A stretch of 64,000 nt of DNA, from positions 2,292,787 to 2,356,786 of the forward strand of contig NZ_KE161030.1 in assembly GCF_000412335.2 (NCBI RefSeq), read 5' to 3'. The notes under the pieces were generated by a model that did no database searches, had not been told where the DNA came from, and was given only the letters and a program-made list of their open reading frames with translations. Below, in pieces: positions 20,601 through 26,784 of this stretch. The position numbers and the translations under genes are program-made. This DNA is from Cedecea davisae DSM 4568 (lineage in GTDB: Bacteria > Pseudomonadota > Gammaproteobacteria > Enterobacterales > Enterobacteriaceae). How positions within the stretch are numbered: the first letter of the stretch is position 1; each line of letters starts with the position of its first letter.

Positions 20601-23600
20601 GTGTTATCGCCCGCCACGGTATCGATCAGCACAATCGGCAGCGAGCTGTCTACCAGCACGTTGTGGCTGGTGGAATTGCCGTTGCCGCTGGCATCCGTGA
20701 CCGCCGCGCTGACGGTGTAGTTAGCCTCACCCAGCTTAGCAACGTCCTGGGCGGGGATTTCTACGCTCCAGCGATTGCCGCTCACGGTGGCGCTGTAGTT
20801 CACGCCGTTAAGCGTGACGGTGACCCCCGTACCATCAGGCTGATCGCTGGTACCGCGGACGACCAGTGAAGCGCTTTTTTCAGCCGCGTTAACCACGTCA
20901 TCCTGAGCAACGGTGTCGATGCTGATTTGCGGTAGCCCGGTCGCCACTTCGAAGTTAAGCGCGCCGCTGCCGCTGTTACCCGCTTTATCCGTAACGACTA
21001 CGGTTGCGCTGTATTTGCCGTCGGCCAGGCCGCCGATGACATCGGCAGGCAGGCCAAGGCTCCAGTTGCCGCTGGCATCCAGCACCGTCGTATATTCAAC
21101 GTTGTTGATGGTGATTTTGACCGCATCGCCAGCCGCCGCGCCGGTCGCTTTGCCGGTAAGCATCTGCGCCTGGCCATGCTCAAGCTGATTAATGATGTTG
21201 TCGCCTGCAAAGGCGTTGATAGTGACAACCGGCACCGTGGTATCCACCAGCATGCCGTGGCTGGCGCTGCCCGGGTTGCCCGCAACGTCATTGACGCTGG
21301 CGCTTATCGACCAGCTGCCATCGTGAAGGTTGGCCAGATCCTGCGCCGGAACGGTGACGCTCCAGCTGCCGTCCGCCTGAACCTGCCCGGTGTAGCTTTG
21401 CTTATTGAGAATGACGGTCACCGTCTGGCCCGGCTGGGCGGTGCTGGTGCCGGTAATTGCCAGATCCTGCGCCGCCTCGGCGTGGTTAAGAATATTATCC
21501 GCGGTGATGCTGTTTAAGGTAATGGCCGGAGGTTGAGTATCCACCAGCACTTCACGCGCCCCGCTGGCGCTGTTACCGCTAGTATTAGTCACGCTAACGG
21601 ACACTTCGGCGCGGCCGTCAATCATTGCGCCCATATCAGAAGCCGGAACCGTGTAGCTCCAGCTGCCGTCTTCATTCACCGTCGTGGTGTAGGTGTGACC
21701 GGCAAATTTGATAACCACGGTCTGCCCTGGCTCAACGCCCTGGGTTTTACCGTTGAGCGTCAGGTCTGCCGCCTTCTCGACCGCATTTAGCATATCGTCG
21801 CCGGTGACAGCTTCGACGGTTATTGCCACCGAATTCAGGTCAACTTCCAGTTCGCGGGACATCACCGCCGGGTTGCCCCATTCGTCTGCGGAGCTGGCCA
21901 CAATGCTCAGCTTTCCGTTTGCCCAGGAGGCTAAATCAGCGGCGGGAACGCCAATCTGCCAGCTGCCGTTTGTGTTAACCACGGCCTGGTAGTCAATGTT
22001 GTTGATCCGCACCGTAATGGTGGTTCCGGCGCTAAGATTCGCGCTGCTGCCCGTCACGGTAAGATCCTGGTGCTGTTCGATGGCGTTAATCACGTCGTCG
22101 CCGGAGATGGTGTTAATGCGCAGCCCCGGAAGCTGGGCGTTAATGTTAATTTCGCTGCTACCGCTGCCGGTATTTCCGTGCCCATTAGTCACGGAGGCAA
22201 CGATAGACGCATCGCCGTCGCCCAGCGCTTTTAAGTCAGCAGCAGGCACCGTGGTGCTCCAGCTCAGATCGTTTTGCACCGTCGCGTTATAGGTTTTTCC
22301 GCCGAGTTTAATGGTGACCGTATCACCTTCGTGCGCCCCGGTGACCCGGCCGCTAAGCAGCTGATCGTTATCTATTTCGCTGTTGTTAACCCGGTTATCC
22401 CCGGCAAAAGCAGAAACAATCACCGTCGGCAGCGCGGTATCAACCAGCAAGGTCGCACCCGCCGATCCGGTATTGCCGTTGCTGTCTGTGCCGCTAACGC
22501 TGAGGGTGTAGTTGGTATCGCCGAGCTTAACCACATCGGTGACAGGCACTTCTACGCTCCACGCGCCATGGTTCACCACGCCCGCATAGTTCACGCCGTT
22601 AAGCGTAACGGTAATCGCGCTGCCGTCCGGCAGGTTACTGGTGCCGCTCAGGGTAAGCGGCTGCCCGGCCTCGCTGGCGTTGAGTACGTTATCGTGGCTT
22701 ATGGCGTCGAAGCTAAACGACGGAGGCGTGGAGCTAACGGTAATATCATGGTTTACGCTGGCGCTGTTGCCTGCCGCATCGGTGATGGTCACCGTAATAG
22801 TGTTCTGGCCTTCCGGCAGCGAGGAAACAACTTCTTTAGGAATGCCCACGCTCCAGCTGCCGTCTGCTTTAACGGTAGTGCTGTAGGTTGCGCCGCCCAC
22901 GGAGACGGTTATCTTATCGCCCTCTGCCGCGCCGCGGCTGGTGCCGGAGACGATCTGTGCCTGCCCCTGCTCGGTCACGCTGAGGATGTCGTCGCCGGCA
23001 ACGGTATTGACGCTGGCCTCTGGCGGAGTGGTATCGACCAGAAGCGAAGTGTTGGTATTAGTGGTATTGCCCGCTTTATCGCTGACGCTGAAGTTAAGCG
23101 TGTAGTTGTTGTCCACCATGGCCTGAACGTCAGCGGCGGGGAGCTCCAGGCTCCAGCTGCCGTCCGCGCCGACTACGGCTGTGTAAGTCAGGCCGTTCAG
23201 TTTCAGGGTAACGATTTGCCCCGCTTCAGCGTCGGTTTTACCGCTGACGATGACAGGGCCGCCGTGTTCCGCCGCGTTAACAATATTGTCCCCGGCAACG
23301 GTATCTACCGTCAGAACCGGCGCTTTGGTATCAACGACAATCGTCTGGCTGGCGGAGATTGTATTCCCGGCGGCATCTTTGCCGCTTACGGCAACCGTCC
23401 AGCTGCCGTCGGCCAGGTTTTTTGCATCAGCAGCAGGAACGTTGAGACTCCAGCTGCCGTCCGCGTTAACGGTGGTTGCGTAGGTTTTACCATTAAGGGT
23501 CACGGTTAATGCCGTACCCGCTGCCAGCTCTTTTGAGCTGCCGCTTAACAGCAGATCATTTGCCTGAGCGGCCGAGTTAATGACGTTTTTGTCGGCGGTA

Positions 23601-24433
23601 ACGGCGACGTCGATGGCGGCCTCTGCGGTGACAATATTCAGCGTGATATCGCCCGCAGAGCTGACTTTGCTGCCGTCAATCTGCACTACGCTGTAGGTAT
23701 GGGTGCCGTCGGGCTGTTCGCCGAGCAGCACGCTCCAGCTACCGTTTTTATCTACCATGGTGCTGGCGATGGTATTGCCGTTAGCGTCTTTGATTTGAAT
23801 CGTCGCGCCCGGCTGGCCGGAGCCGCTAAAGGTTGGCGTGGCGTCATCGGTGACCGCATTGCTGCTCAGCAGCCCTTTGCTGTCGCCTTTGTTATCGGTC
23901 ACCGCAAAGGTCGGCCTTGCGCTCTCAACCTCTTTGGTATTATCGATTATTTCGGTGTGATTTTTGTCGCTGCCGCCGTGAGCGAGCAGTGCGCCAACCC
24001 CGACGCCGCCGGCAATAGCACCGGCAACCCAGCCCCAGGGAACATCGCTCAGTACGGAGCCATCCAGCAGAGGCTGTACGGACTCAATCGGCATAGCCGT
24101 TGCCGTAAGCTCGATGCCCTGGCCGCCCAGCGCCGCGCCCGCGTCGTCGAAAGTGATATGAGTAAGCCCGTTGCCGTCGTCGAATACCAGCTCAGAGTGG
24201 CGGCCGGACTGCCCCTCTTCTTCCGCGAAATAGCCGTTACAGCGCATCACGCTGCCGTCTTTCATGTAGATCAGCAGGTCTTTACCCTGGCGCACATAGC
24301 GAGCCACGTCCTGGGCGCTGCCGTGAACCTGGATGATCGACGGGGAAGAGAGCGAAACGGAAAGATTGCCGTCGCTGGTTAATACTGTTTTCTCTGCATT
24401 TTTGCGCGAAATAACGTCAACAACTTTACTCAT
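8186..24433 (-). CDS. Giant Bap/RTX-type biofilm adhesin exported by type I secretion
   Basis: A single intact frame encodes 5,415 residues, larger than Salmonella BapA (about 3,800). AGGAGA precedes the ATG. Layout: residues 1-131, Bap/Lap-type N-terminal domain with Cys65, the only Cys I noticed; 132-153, Gly-rich hydrophobic stretch (WGWVAGAIAGGVGVGALLAH); 171-271, first Ig-like domain; 272-3963, 37 Ig-like domains of about 99 residues, most with the signature AGDDVINAxEHGQ...SGTS...DGSWSxxVP; 3964-4490, five longer Ig-like domains with QISLDGG; about 4490-4700, two divergent ones; 4703-5065, FG-GAP/VCBS calcium-binding motifs; about 5065-5150, ASPIC/UnbV-like segment; 5255-5290, RTX nonapeptides; to 5415, type I secretion target domain. 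The N-terminus should stay at the cell and the C-terminal half point outwards. A biofilm or host-adhesion role is inferred from the family. Confidence 0.95.
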   Translation of the reverse strand: MSKVVDVISRKNAEKTVLTSDGNLSVSLSSPSIIQVHGSAQDVARYVRQGKDLLIYMKDGSVMRCNGYFAEEEGQSGRHSELVFDDGNGLTHITFDDAGAALGGQGIELTATAMPIESVQPLLDGSVLSDVPWGWVAGAIAGGVGVGALLAHGGSDKNHTEIIDNTKEVESARPTFAVTDNKGDSKGLLSSNAVTDDATPTFSGSGQPGATIQIKDANGNTIASTMVDKNGSWSVLLGEQPDGTHTYSVVQIDGSKVSSAGDITLNIVTAEAAIDVAVTADKNVINSAAQANDLLLSGSSKELAAGTALTVTLNGKTYATTVNADGSWSLNVPAADAKNLADGSWTVAVSGKDAAGNTISASQTIVVDTKAPVLTVDTVAGDNIVNAAEHGGPVIVSGKTDAEAGQIVTLKLNGLTYTAVVGADGSWSLELPAADVQAMVDNNYTLNFSVSDKAGNTTNTNTSLLVDTTPPEASVNTVAGDDILSVTEQGQAQIVSGTSRGAAEGDKITVSVGGATYSTTVKADGSWSVGIPKEVVSSLPEGQNTITVTITDAAGNSASVNHDITVSSTPPSFSFDAISHDNVLNASEAGQPLTLSGTSNLPDGSAITVTLNGVNYAGVVNHGAWSVEVPVTDVVKLGDTNYTLSVSGTDSNGNTGSAGATLLVDTALPTVIVSAFAGDNRVNNSEIDNDQLLSGRVTGAHEGDTVTIKLGGKTYNATVQNDLSWSTTVPAADLKALGDGDASIVASVTNGHGNTGSGSSEININAQLPGLRINTISGDDVINAIEQHQDLTVTGSSANLSAGTTITVRINNIDYQAVVNTNGSWQIGVPAADLASWANGKLSIVASSADEWGNPAVMSRELEVDLNSVAITVEAVTGDDMLNAVEKAADLTLNGKTQGVEPGQTVVIKFAGHTYTTTVNEDGSWSYTVPASDMGAMIDGRAEVSVSVTNTSGNSASGAREVLVDTQPPAITLNSITADNILNHAEAAQDLAITGTSTAQPGQTVTVILNKQSYTGQVQADGSWSVTVPAQDLANLHDGSWSISASVNDVAGNPGSASHGMLVDTTVPVVTINAFAGDNIINQLEHGQAQMLTGKATGAAAGDAVKITINNVEYTTVLDASGNWSLGLPADVIGGLADGKYSATVVVTDKAGNSGSGALNFEVATGLPQISIDTVAQDDVVNAAEKSASLVVRGTSDQPDGTGVTVTLNGVNYSATVSGNRWSVEIPAQDVAKLGEANYTVSAAVTDASGNGNSTSHNVLVDSSLPIVLIDTVAGDNTVNLAEVNAGQTLRGSVMNVKAGDTVTVLLGGKSYSAVVQDDLSWSVPLSKEILTALGNGELTVHASVTNGHGNTGSAERDITIDAQLPGLRIDTVAGDDIINLAEHGQNLIISGTSSYLTAGSVVTVTLHGKNYPATVNADGSWSAAVPAADVATWPDGVLTVTASASSSAGNPVSIDSIVDVDLAPVSISINSVTADNVLNAAEKGADLLLSGMTTNVEPGQTVTITFAGHSYTTTVNDNGTWSFSVPAADMAKLKDGDAQVTVSVSNASGNPASAGQEYSVDTSAPLLTIDPLSDNNILNAAEAKQPLTITGSSTAEPGQEVTLTLNNISYSAKVGADGRWSITVPADALGALSDGNVTVHATVADKAGNPSNADRSMLVDITEPKLTIETVAGDDTINATEHNYAQTISGSSTGAAAGDVVTVKITNDSGVSFSYTTTLDSNGDWSVGIPAAVIKGLADGSYTLTASVTDAAGNTGSITHGITVNIALPTIDIATLAHDDVINAVEKGQDLQISGTSNQPAGTVITVTLNGVNYQAITRDDGSWSTTVPASAVGKLGEANYQVSANVTDASGNSNSASHNVQVDSALPTVTINSVTADNILNAGEIASGQTLSGTVTGAASGDVVTINLGGKLYQAIVQDDLSWSLPVSKEILTALGNGDLTLTASVTNGHGNTGSGSRDIAIDANLPGLRVDTVAGDDVINAIEHAQNLIITGTSTGLKAGSAVTVTINGKDYDATVRADGSWQAAVPGNEVSQWSEGSISIEVKGSSSAGNDVAIQHQVVVDLSEVVISINTVSGDNVLNAAEKGADLLLSGSTQNVEAGQTVTITFGGHTYTATVQPDGSWSHKVPAADMVALKDGDTSVQVSVTNNNGNSTGAAQNVSVDTLAPTVTLDPVSQDNLLNAAEAKQALVISGTSSAEAGQTVTVKLNGKDYEANVKADGSWSLTVPAEDVGKLADGNIVITANVEDRAGNAGSASRDMLVDITVPKVTIGAIAADDVINSGEHGQAQIISGTSTGAAAGDIVTVTLGNKSYTGVVDAAGNWSVGIPRGDIGALADSGYTVTASITDKAGNTGDSSREITVNTAAPTLAIDTIAGDNILNADEKTGDVVISGSSTGLAPGALVTVTLNGKNYAATVDDQGKWTTTVPAQDVAHLGEAFYEVSVSASNDVGNSGGQTSTLEVASTLPGVTINVVATDDVINAGELTAGQIISGRVTGVQAGADVTLNIGGVNYTAKVQDDLTWSLPLGKDVLEALGNGDLKINASVTDGAGNTGTGSREITIDAALPGLRINTIAGDDVVNAIEHGLNLIISGTSSGLSVGSAVTVTVNGKEYGAVVSADGSWQTVVPGNEVSLWAAGDITVSAKGSSDTGNPVSIDHTVNVDLSAVAISVNQIAGDDVLNAAEKGADLLLSGTTQNVEAGQTVTITFAGHTYTTQVQANGSWEFTVPAGDMKGLKDGDTSVEVSTVNVNGNGASAGREISVDTAAPTLQINVIGGDDVLNAVEVGQPVVITGTSSAEAGQTVTVVLNGESYTGTVQPNGSWSVTVPADKASALADGVYTVAASVSDAAGNGSTTSHNVKVDATVPSVGFNTVAGDDVINLAEHGQAQIVSGTSSGAAVGDKITVTLGSESWTTTVDAAGNWSIGVPAEVVSQLADGKVTITASLTDSAGNTGGGSHEVLVNTGLPSVNFNAISGDNVLNAVEKGEALTLSGTSANLAAGTRVTVTLNGKNYSATTDADGNWSLEVQPGDLAALGEANYTLSATATNAIGNSASANANLLVDTAAPAVTINAITADNVLNAAEVAAGQTLSGKVSHAAEGDVVTIMLGGKSYTATVKSDLSWSLELPADVLAALGNGKLTVSASVTNGHGNSGSAEHDFAIDAGLPGIRIDTVAGDDVINAIEHGQNLIVSGSASGMAVGSTVTVTIGGKSYLATVSASGVWSAAVPANDVSLWPAGDVTVSAAGSSSAGNPVSIDHTVKVDLSPVAISVNSITADNVLNAAEKGADLLLSGSTQNVEAGQTVTITFGGRSYTTQVKDDGSWSYSVPTGDLSGLKDGDASVKVSVSNVNGNGASAEREYSVDASAPALTIDTVAADNVINAKEAGTGVTVTGSSNAEPGQTVTLTLDGKTHTGVVQADGSWSITLDATALGALADNNYQISVSVNDAAGNGTTSSKSITLDTTAPTISFNPIAGDDIINLSEHGQAQIISGSSSGAAPGNTIVITLNGIKYTTTVDASGNWSVGVPASAISALQNGTATVSAVLTDAAGNEGSASHNVLVSASTVGLTINTISNDDVINAAEASQSLIISGGSSELATGTQVTVILNGVSYSATIQAGGGWSVTVPAEQVQNLTHGSGYTVTASATDSANNSASASHNISVDTSAPIITIADLSGDNVINAVEQQQPLTIRGTSSAEVGQKVTVTLGTESYETTVQADGSWSLTVPAQDLAKLAEGDFIVNAAVSDKAGNPGSADRTLTVDTVAPTITFNKVAGDDIINSGEQQVGQVISGTTSAQPGQTITVTFNNHSYTAKVGDGGSWSVTVPAQDFLGAADGSYVISATVSDKAGNGGSGSTQVTLSGEVPTISVGTFAGDDIVSAAEHGTPLVIGGTTNAPAGQTVTITLNGQTYSTTVQSDGSWSYTLGSSAVTALADGGSYVIHASVSNSIGNSAGADRTITVDTTPPQMSITIDALQNDTGLSATDFITADNKVVVKGSLGAALGNNEKAQISLDGGASWIDLVVNGTAWSFADGRTLPDGTVTYNVRVIDNAGNVGATAAQNVVIDTVAPDASKTITVEAVSRDTGLDAHDFITSDNTLTLSGKLGAPLAAGEHAQISIDGGKTWVDVSISGTSWSYIDGRVLADGDYLYQLRVIDAAGNIGSTASQLVTVDTVAPDASKTVTIDSISDDTGLSNSDFVTNDTSLTLRGTVGAALLDGEYVQISLDGGTTWQTVTTLGTSWYFNDGRTLSDGTYQYIVRVVDDAGNVGQSASQQVTVDTVAPDAAITITVDSISNDSGFSGSDFITNDNTLTLNGSLGKALGSNEFVQISLDGGLTWVYATSVSGTSWHYTDARVLADGNHTYQVRVVDLAGNVGDTATQTVTVDTVAPVYGITIDSISEDTGQSSSDFITMDTTLTLNGTLGHTLASDERVQISLDGGKNWVDVVVNGTAWHYVDGRTLADGDYLYQVRIIDQAGNVGSTANQTVTVDTLAPDTLGTIVSYTDDTGERTGNFDGSYPTDDNSPVLNGTLNHALADGEIAQIFRDGVLVGKVTITGGTNWTFADSGLLDGNYNYVLRITDKAGNYTDSNKFSLTVDTSIPTTKALVDGLTTTDTTPIITGTVNADLVNGQYVVVTVDGKTYSSERGGAVVVDPSSNTWYLQIPDGNALGLKSYDVTAQVMSSAGNGNNAGLTHGTVVVGAEASMTPGWSFTSATNAYSASYMLDTDGMWTFASNQQFASANDRNNYSVSGNFTMTGSYTTGAYADINRDGLADMLVESTNYSYIAQLINNGDGTYTSTSTGSSAAVGALLWYGAVVAIDFQGDGYVDFVMGDAGGPDSSTFMNNNGGKLTGTSGSGTYSNFVTGAKVGNYNSLIEASGVDLNNDGMVDIAQHTTNGGNNYALSTMFSKGDGTFTWSQNFINTMYSATGSAAASNAVSMTWADFNGDGYMDLYMGMSRAGTGGLLMLNDGKGNLQTGTAVGTEKYNGTVSVAVDWNLDGRMDIIKLANTGQSYIYTNDALPGAASFTSSKFGSATTSQVSGAALVDYDWDGAQDLLIFRQNGSVVLERNTNTVAPGTAIHLKIVDGEGMNVFYGNTVKLYNSAGVLVASQVINAQSGIGINDASALVSFYGLSPSETYSAVLVRAINGVSSNETWDGLTAGDGKESYALTADAATGIHGGTLTGTGYNDTFVAAQGTYVYNGGGGWETSSDHQTWSTTGGMDIVDFKNSTVGINADLSKTGAQNTGFNTATFTNIEGIAGSDHDDVITGNSGNNVFEGRGGNDIFNIGNGGHDTLLYKLLNNADATGGNGSDVVNGFSVGTWEGTADSDRIDLRELLQGSGYAGDGSAHYINGVAQLGAGAGNIGDYIKVVQNGSNTEIQIDRDGKGGAFDPTTVVTLNGVQTDLATLLANHQLLVI
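9241..10327 (-). other. FG-GAP (integrin-like propeller) region of the adhesin
   Basis: Six calcium-loop motifs of the form D-x-(N/D)-x-D-G-x-x-D recur near residues 4764, 4818, 4878, 4940, 4991 and 5044: DINRDGLAD, DFQGDGYVD, DLNNDGMVD, DFNGDGYMD, DWNLDGRMD and DYDWDGAQD. Spacing of 51-62 residues fits FG-GAP blades, and a weaker DTDGMW further upstream could be a seventh. This module lies beyond the Ig stalk, close to the end that leaves the cell first, where a ligand-binding head would be expected. Confidence 0.75.
13742..23026 (-). repeat. Higher-order tandem repeat: six Ig domains per 1.8-kb unit
   Basis: Within the adhesin, residues 470-3564 hold 31 Ig-like domains of about 100 residues. 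Domain subtypes recur in fixed order, giving five full blocks of six and one extra domain. Markers: GQAQIVSGTSxGAA; then GVNY...KLGEANY; then DDLSWS with TNGHGNTGSG; then LPGLR...; then EKGADLLLSGSTQNVE; then AEAGQ...KAGN. The LPGLR codons fall near 22130, 20340, 18530, 16730 and 14940, steps of about 1,800 bp. Copies differ by many substitutions, so they are not recent duplicates. Confidence 0.9.
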
Positions 24434-24567
24434 AGCACTTCTCCTTAAATATGCCGAAACGGGGCATATACGCTTATTTTTGAATGTGCGTATCCCTGAG
24501 AAATCTGGATCTCATTTCACATCAACTTATTTTTTCAGTTATCGCTAACTTGCTGCTCTGTTGGTAT
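24434..24567. other. Spacer between TolC-like gene and adhesin
   Basis: This 134-nt AT-rich gap holds the adhesin ribosome site (AGGAGA, about 24440). I see no clear terminator, so co-transcription from the TolC-like gene is possible, as is a separate promoter. Confidence 0.4.
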
Positions 24568-25911
24568 TTATTTCAATTCAGGTAATTTCGATGCGGCGTT
24601 TTTTTCAATCCCCGTCAGCGGCAATAAATTGTCTACGGCGGCGGCATAATTTACCGCTGCCAGCCAGCCGTCATAATCGGCATTAATTTGTGCCCACGCC
24701 GCCTGAAAAACGTCCTGCTCCACGCTTAATAAATCGTTGAGGCTGCGTTTGCTGAGCTTGTATTCGTTTTTATAAACCTCACGGGCGCGGCGGGCGTTGT
24801 CCAGCTGTAGCTTTCCGGCCTCTTCCCGGCCTCTGGCACCGCTCCAGTCCGCCATCGCTACCGAGGCCTTCTGCAACACGTCAAATTTAGCCTGCTCTAC
24901 CTGTGAGGTAGCAATACGCCGCGCGCCCTGAGCCTGCTCAACCTGGGCCGAAACGGCGCCCCCCTGATAGATTGGGGCATCAACGTTAAGTTGAATTTGA
25001 TCGTCCCAGTAAGCGTTATTGTTGGACTGATAGCGGGTGCGCCCGCCCCTCAGGCTTAACGTGGGCCAGTGGCCGGACTTTGCTTTATCGACGGCATAAT
25101 CCGAGGAGTTGCGCATGGCTTCAGCCGCTAATACCGCCGGGATAATCGAGTAGTCAATGTTGTCGAGCGGCTCCTGCTCCAGCGCCAGCTTCATCGGCAG
25201 CGGCTGGTATTGAGCGGCTTTCACTCCTGTCAGCACCACCAGCCGCGCTTTCGCGCTCTGTAAGGCGGCCTGATATTGTTCCAGCGTCGAGCGCATGCCC
25301 GCTATCCTGGTTTGGGTTTGCAGCACGTCCGAGCTGGAGCTAAGCCCGGCGTCAGCACGCAGCTTCGCCATGTTGTTCACGGTTTGCAGCGCGGCAACGC
25401 CCTCGTCGGCGGCAGCAATCAGCGCCTGGTAGCGCTTGACCTCGATATACGTCTGGGCGGTTTTCTCCGCCACCTCGGTTAACGTTGCCATCAACTGATA
25501 ACGGTAGCTTTCCCGCTGGCTCTGCTGCTGGCTAATATTGCTGCTGGTTTTGCCGAAGTCATACACCAGCTGGGTAAGACTGAGACCGTAAGCAGCCGAA
25601 TTTTTTAATGAACCGCTGGAGTCAGTGGTGCTGGAGTGGCCGGTGCTGCCGCTAAGAGAAACCTGCGGGAACCATGCGCTCCGGGCCTGGTCGATTTGTG
25701 CCTGGCCGATGCCGAGCTGCGCGGCCTGCCGGGAAACCGCAGGATCTCTGTCCAGGGCAAACAAAATGCTCTCTCCGAGCGTCAGGCTGGTGGCTTGAGC
25801 AACGCCGGGGGCAGCGGCCCACTCCGGCGCAGGGGCGGCATTTCCACCCGCGCTGGCCCCGATACAAATAAGGGCGAAAATGACGCCTGACAGAGAATAA
25901 AAATGGGCCAT
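24568..25911 (-). CDS. TolC-family outer-membrane channel of the type I system (BapB/LapE type)
   Basis: The 447-residue product has a signal peptide (about residues 1-25) and the two-fold OEP repeat of TolC proteins: LTLGESILFALDRDPAVSRQ near the start, long helices with Gln/Ala-rich coiled coil, and a second half with LSLRGGRTRYQSN and the SVEQDVFQAAWAQINADYDGWLAAVNY segment. It would form the outer-membrane exit of the adhesin exporter, completing an ABC, adaptor and channel set with the downstream genes. It is the first gene of the locus, as bapB-type genes can be in adhesin operons. AAGGAT lies about 9 nt before the ATG. Confidence 0.92.
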   Translation of the reverse strand: MAHFYSLSGVIFALICIGASAGGNAAPAPEWAAAPGVAQATSLTLGESILFALDRDPAVSRQAAQLGIGQAQIDQARSAWFPQVSLSGSTGHSSTTDSSGSLKNSAAYGLSLTQLVYDFGKTSSNISQQQSQRESYRYQLMATLTEVAEKTAQTYIEVKRYQALIAAADEGVAALQTVNNMAKLRADAGLSSSSDVLQTQTRIAGMRSTLEQYQAALQSAKARLVVLTGVKAAQYQPLPMKLALEQEPLDNIDYSIIPAVLAAEAMRNSSDYAVDKAKSGHWPTLSLRGGRTRYQSNNNAYWDDQIQLNVDAPIYQGGAVSAQVEQAQGARRIATSQVEQAKFDVLQKASVAMADWSGARGREEAGKLQLDNARRAREVYKNEYKLSKRSLNDLLSVEQDVFQAAWAQINADYDGWLAAVNYAAAVDNLLPLTGIEKNAASKLPELK

Positions 25912-26363
25912 AATCGCAAGATCCTTCTACTCAAAATAAATACAGAGATGCGGCAAAAGCTCCGCCTGCTGATTGGCGGATATGACTAAGCAGCCCAATA
26001 AATTGAGCGTATTAAATATATAAAAAGACAAAGATTTTATTATTGCGTGGCCGATTAATTTTCTTACCAGCACACCATCTGATTTCTTCAACTATCAATG
26101 AGTGTTTTTTCTTCGCACTTTCGCTTCCCATGAATAAATGAAACCCATAATCGAATAGCTATTTCCTTTAGGCTTCCGGCGATTTGAAAAAATAACCAAC
26201 GAATTAAATATGACTTATTTTATTCAGCGGCGCAAATAACCAGGATGCTTTTTCCTACCGGTTTGTAAGAAAAATCCTACCAGATAAAAATTAACCTCAC
26301 CAACGATTTTGTGTTAAAGACATGTTACGCAAAAGCAAAGTGGTGACAGTAACTTAGGAGAAA

Positions 26364-26414
26364 ATGACAATATCTGCGCTAAAAACGAAAACGTCGAAGA
26401 TCGATAATTCATAG
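26364..26414 (+). CDS. Possible 16-residue peptide
   Basis: The frame encodes MTISALKTKTSKIDNS. Its only support is a near-ideal ribosome site, TTAGGAGAAA, directly before the ATG. No downstream gene lies on the same strand, so a leader-peptide role is not apparent. It may be chance. Confidence 0.25.
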   Translation: MTISALKTKTSKIDNS

Positions 26415-26430
26415 AGTTAGCTTACATAAA

Positions 26431-26474
26431 TTGATTTACATCAAATTTACATTTCGTATTAACAGACCGATAAT
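26431..26474 (+). promoter_or_regulatory. Perfect FNR box with candidate -10
   Basis: TTGATTTACATCAA at 26431-26444 matches the FNR consensus TTGAT-N4-ATCAA at all ten fixed positions. On the + strand GATAAT at 26469-26474 would put the box centre about 41-44 bp before the start, the class II position. No + strand gene follows, so the transcript, if real, would be non-coding. The palindrome could also act on the minus-strand adhesin locus 520 bp away. Confidence 0.5.
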
Positions 26475-26631
26475 ATCAGGTTGCTCATTTTTGGTTGTTT
26501 TTTTATAGATGTTAATTTCTTGTTGATGCAAGGGTGTGCTGCGGTCGCCAGAACGCTTTTCAACGCCGCTGAATACCCCTCAGAGAAAGTCACTTCATGA
26601 CCAAAATAGCGGTTTCTTGACAAAAAAACGC

Positions 26632-26654
26632 AAAAAAAGCCGGGAGATCCCGGC
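26632..26654 (-). terminator. Rho-independent terminator downstream of feaB
   Basis: Arms gccggg and cccggc around agat are followed on the minus strand by seven T. It lies about 135 nt after the feaB stop and should separate feaB transcription from the adhesin region. Confidence 0.85.
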
Positions 26655-26738
26655 CTGAAGGTAGCTACAGATTTTATTAGACTAATGGTCAAGACTGGTT
26701 AACAGTCTCCCCCGCAAGCGAGGGAGTTCAACACTAGC

Positions 26739-26784
26739 AGCGACAAATAATAACGGGTCGTGATAAGACCCAAAATGTGTCGCT
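26739..26784. other. Nested hairpin at the feaB 3' end
   Basis: An outer 7-bp stem (agcgaca / tgtcgct) encloses an inner 5-bp stem (gggtc / gaccc). The structure starts 3 nt after the feaB stop. It lacks a T-run, so mRNA end protection is more likely than termination. Confidence 0.45.

Noticed and set aside
13742-23026. CRISPR-like periodic repeats
   Set aside because: The period is about 300 bp within one open frame and units diverge; they are protein domain repeats.
26459-26692. 77-codon frame on the minus strand between feaB and the adhesin locus
   Set aside because: It starts next to the feaB terminator, has no ribosome site and gives a random-looking sequence.
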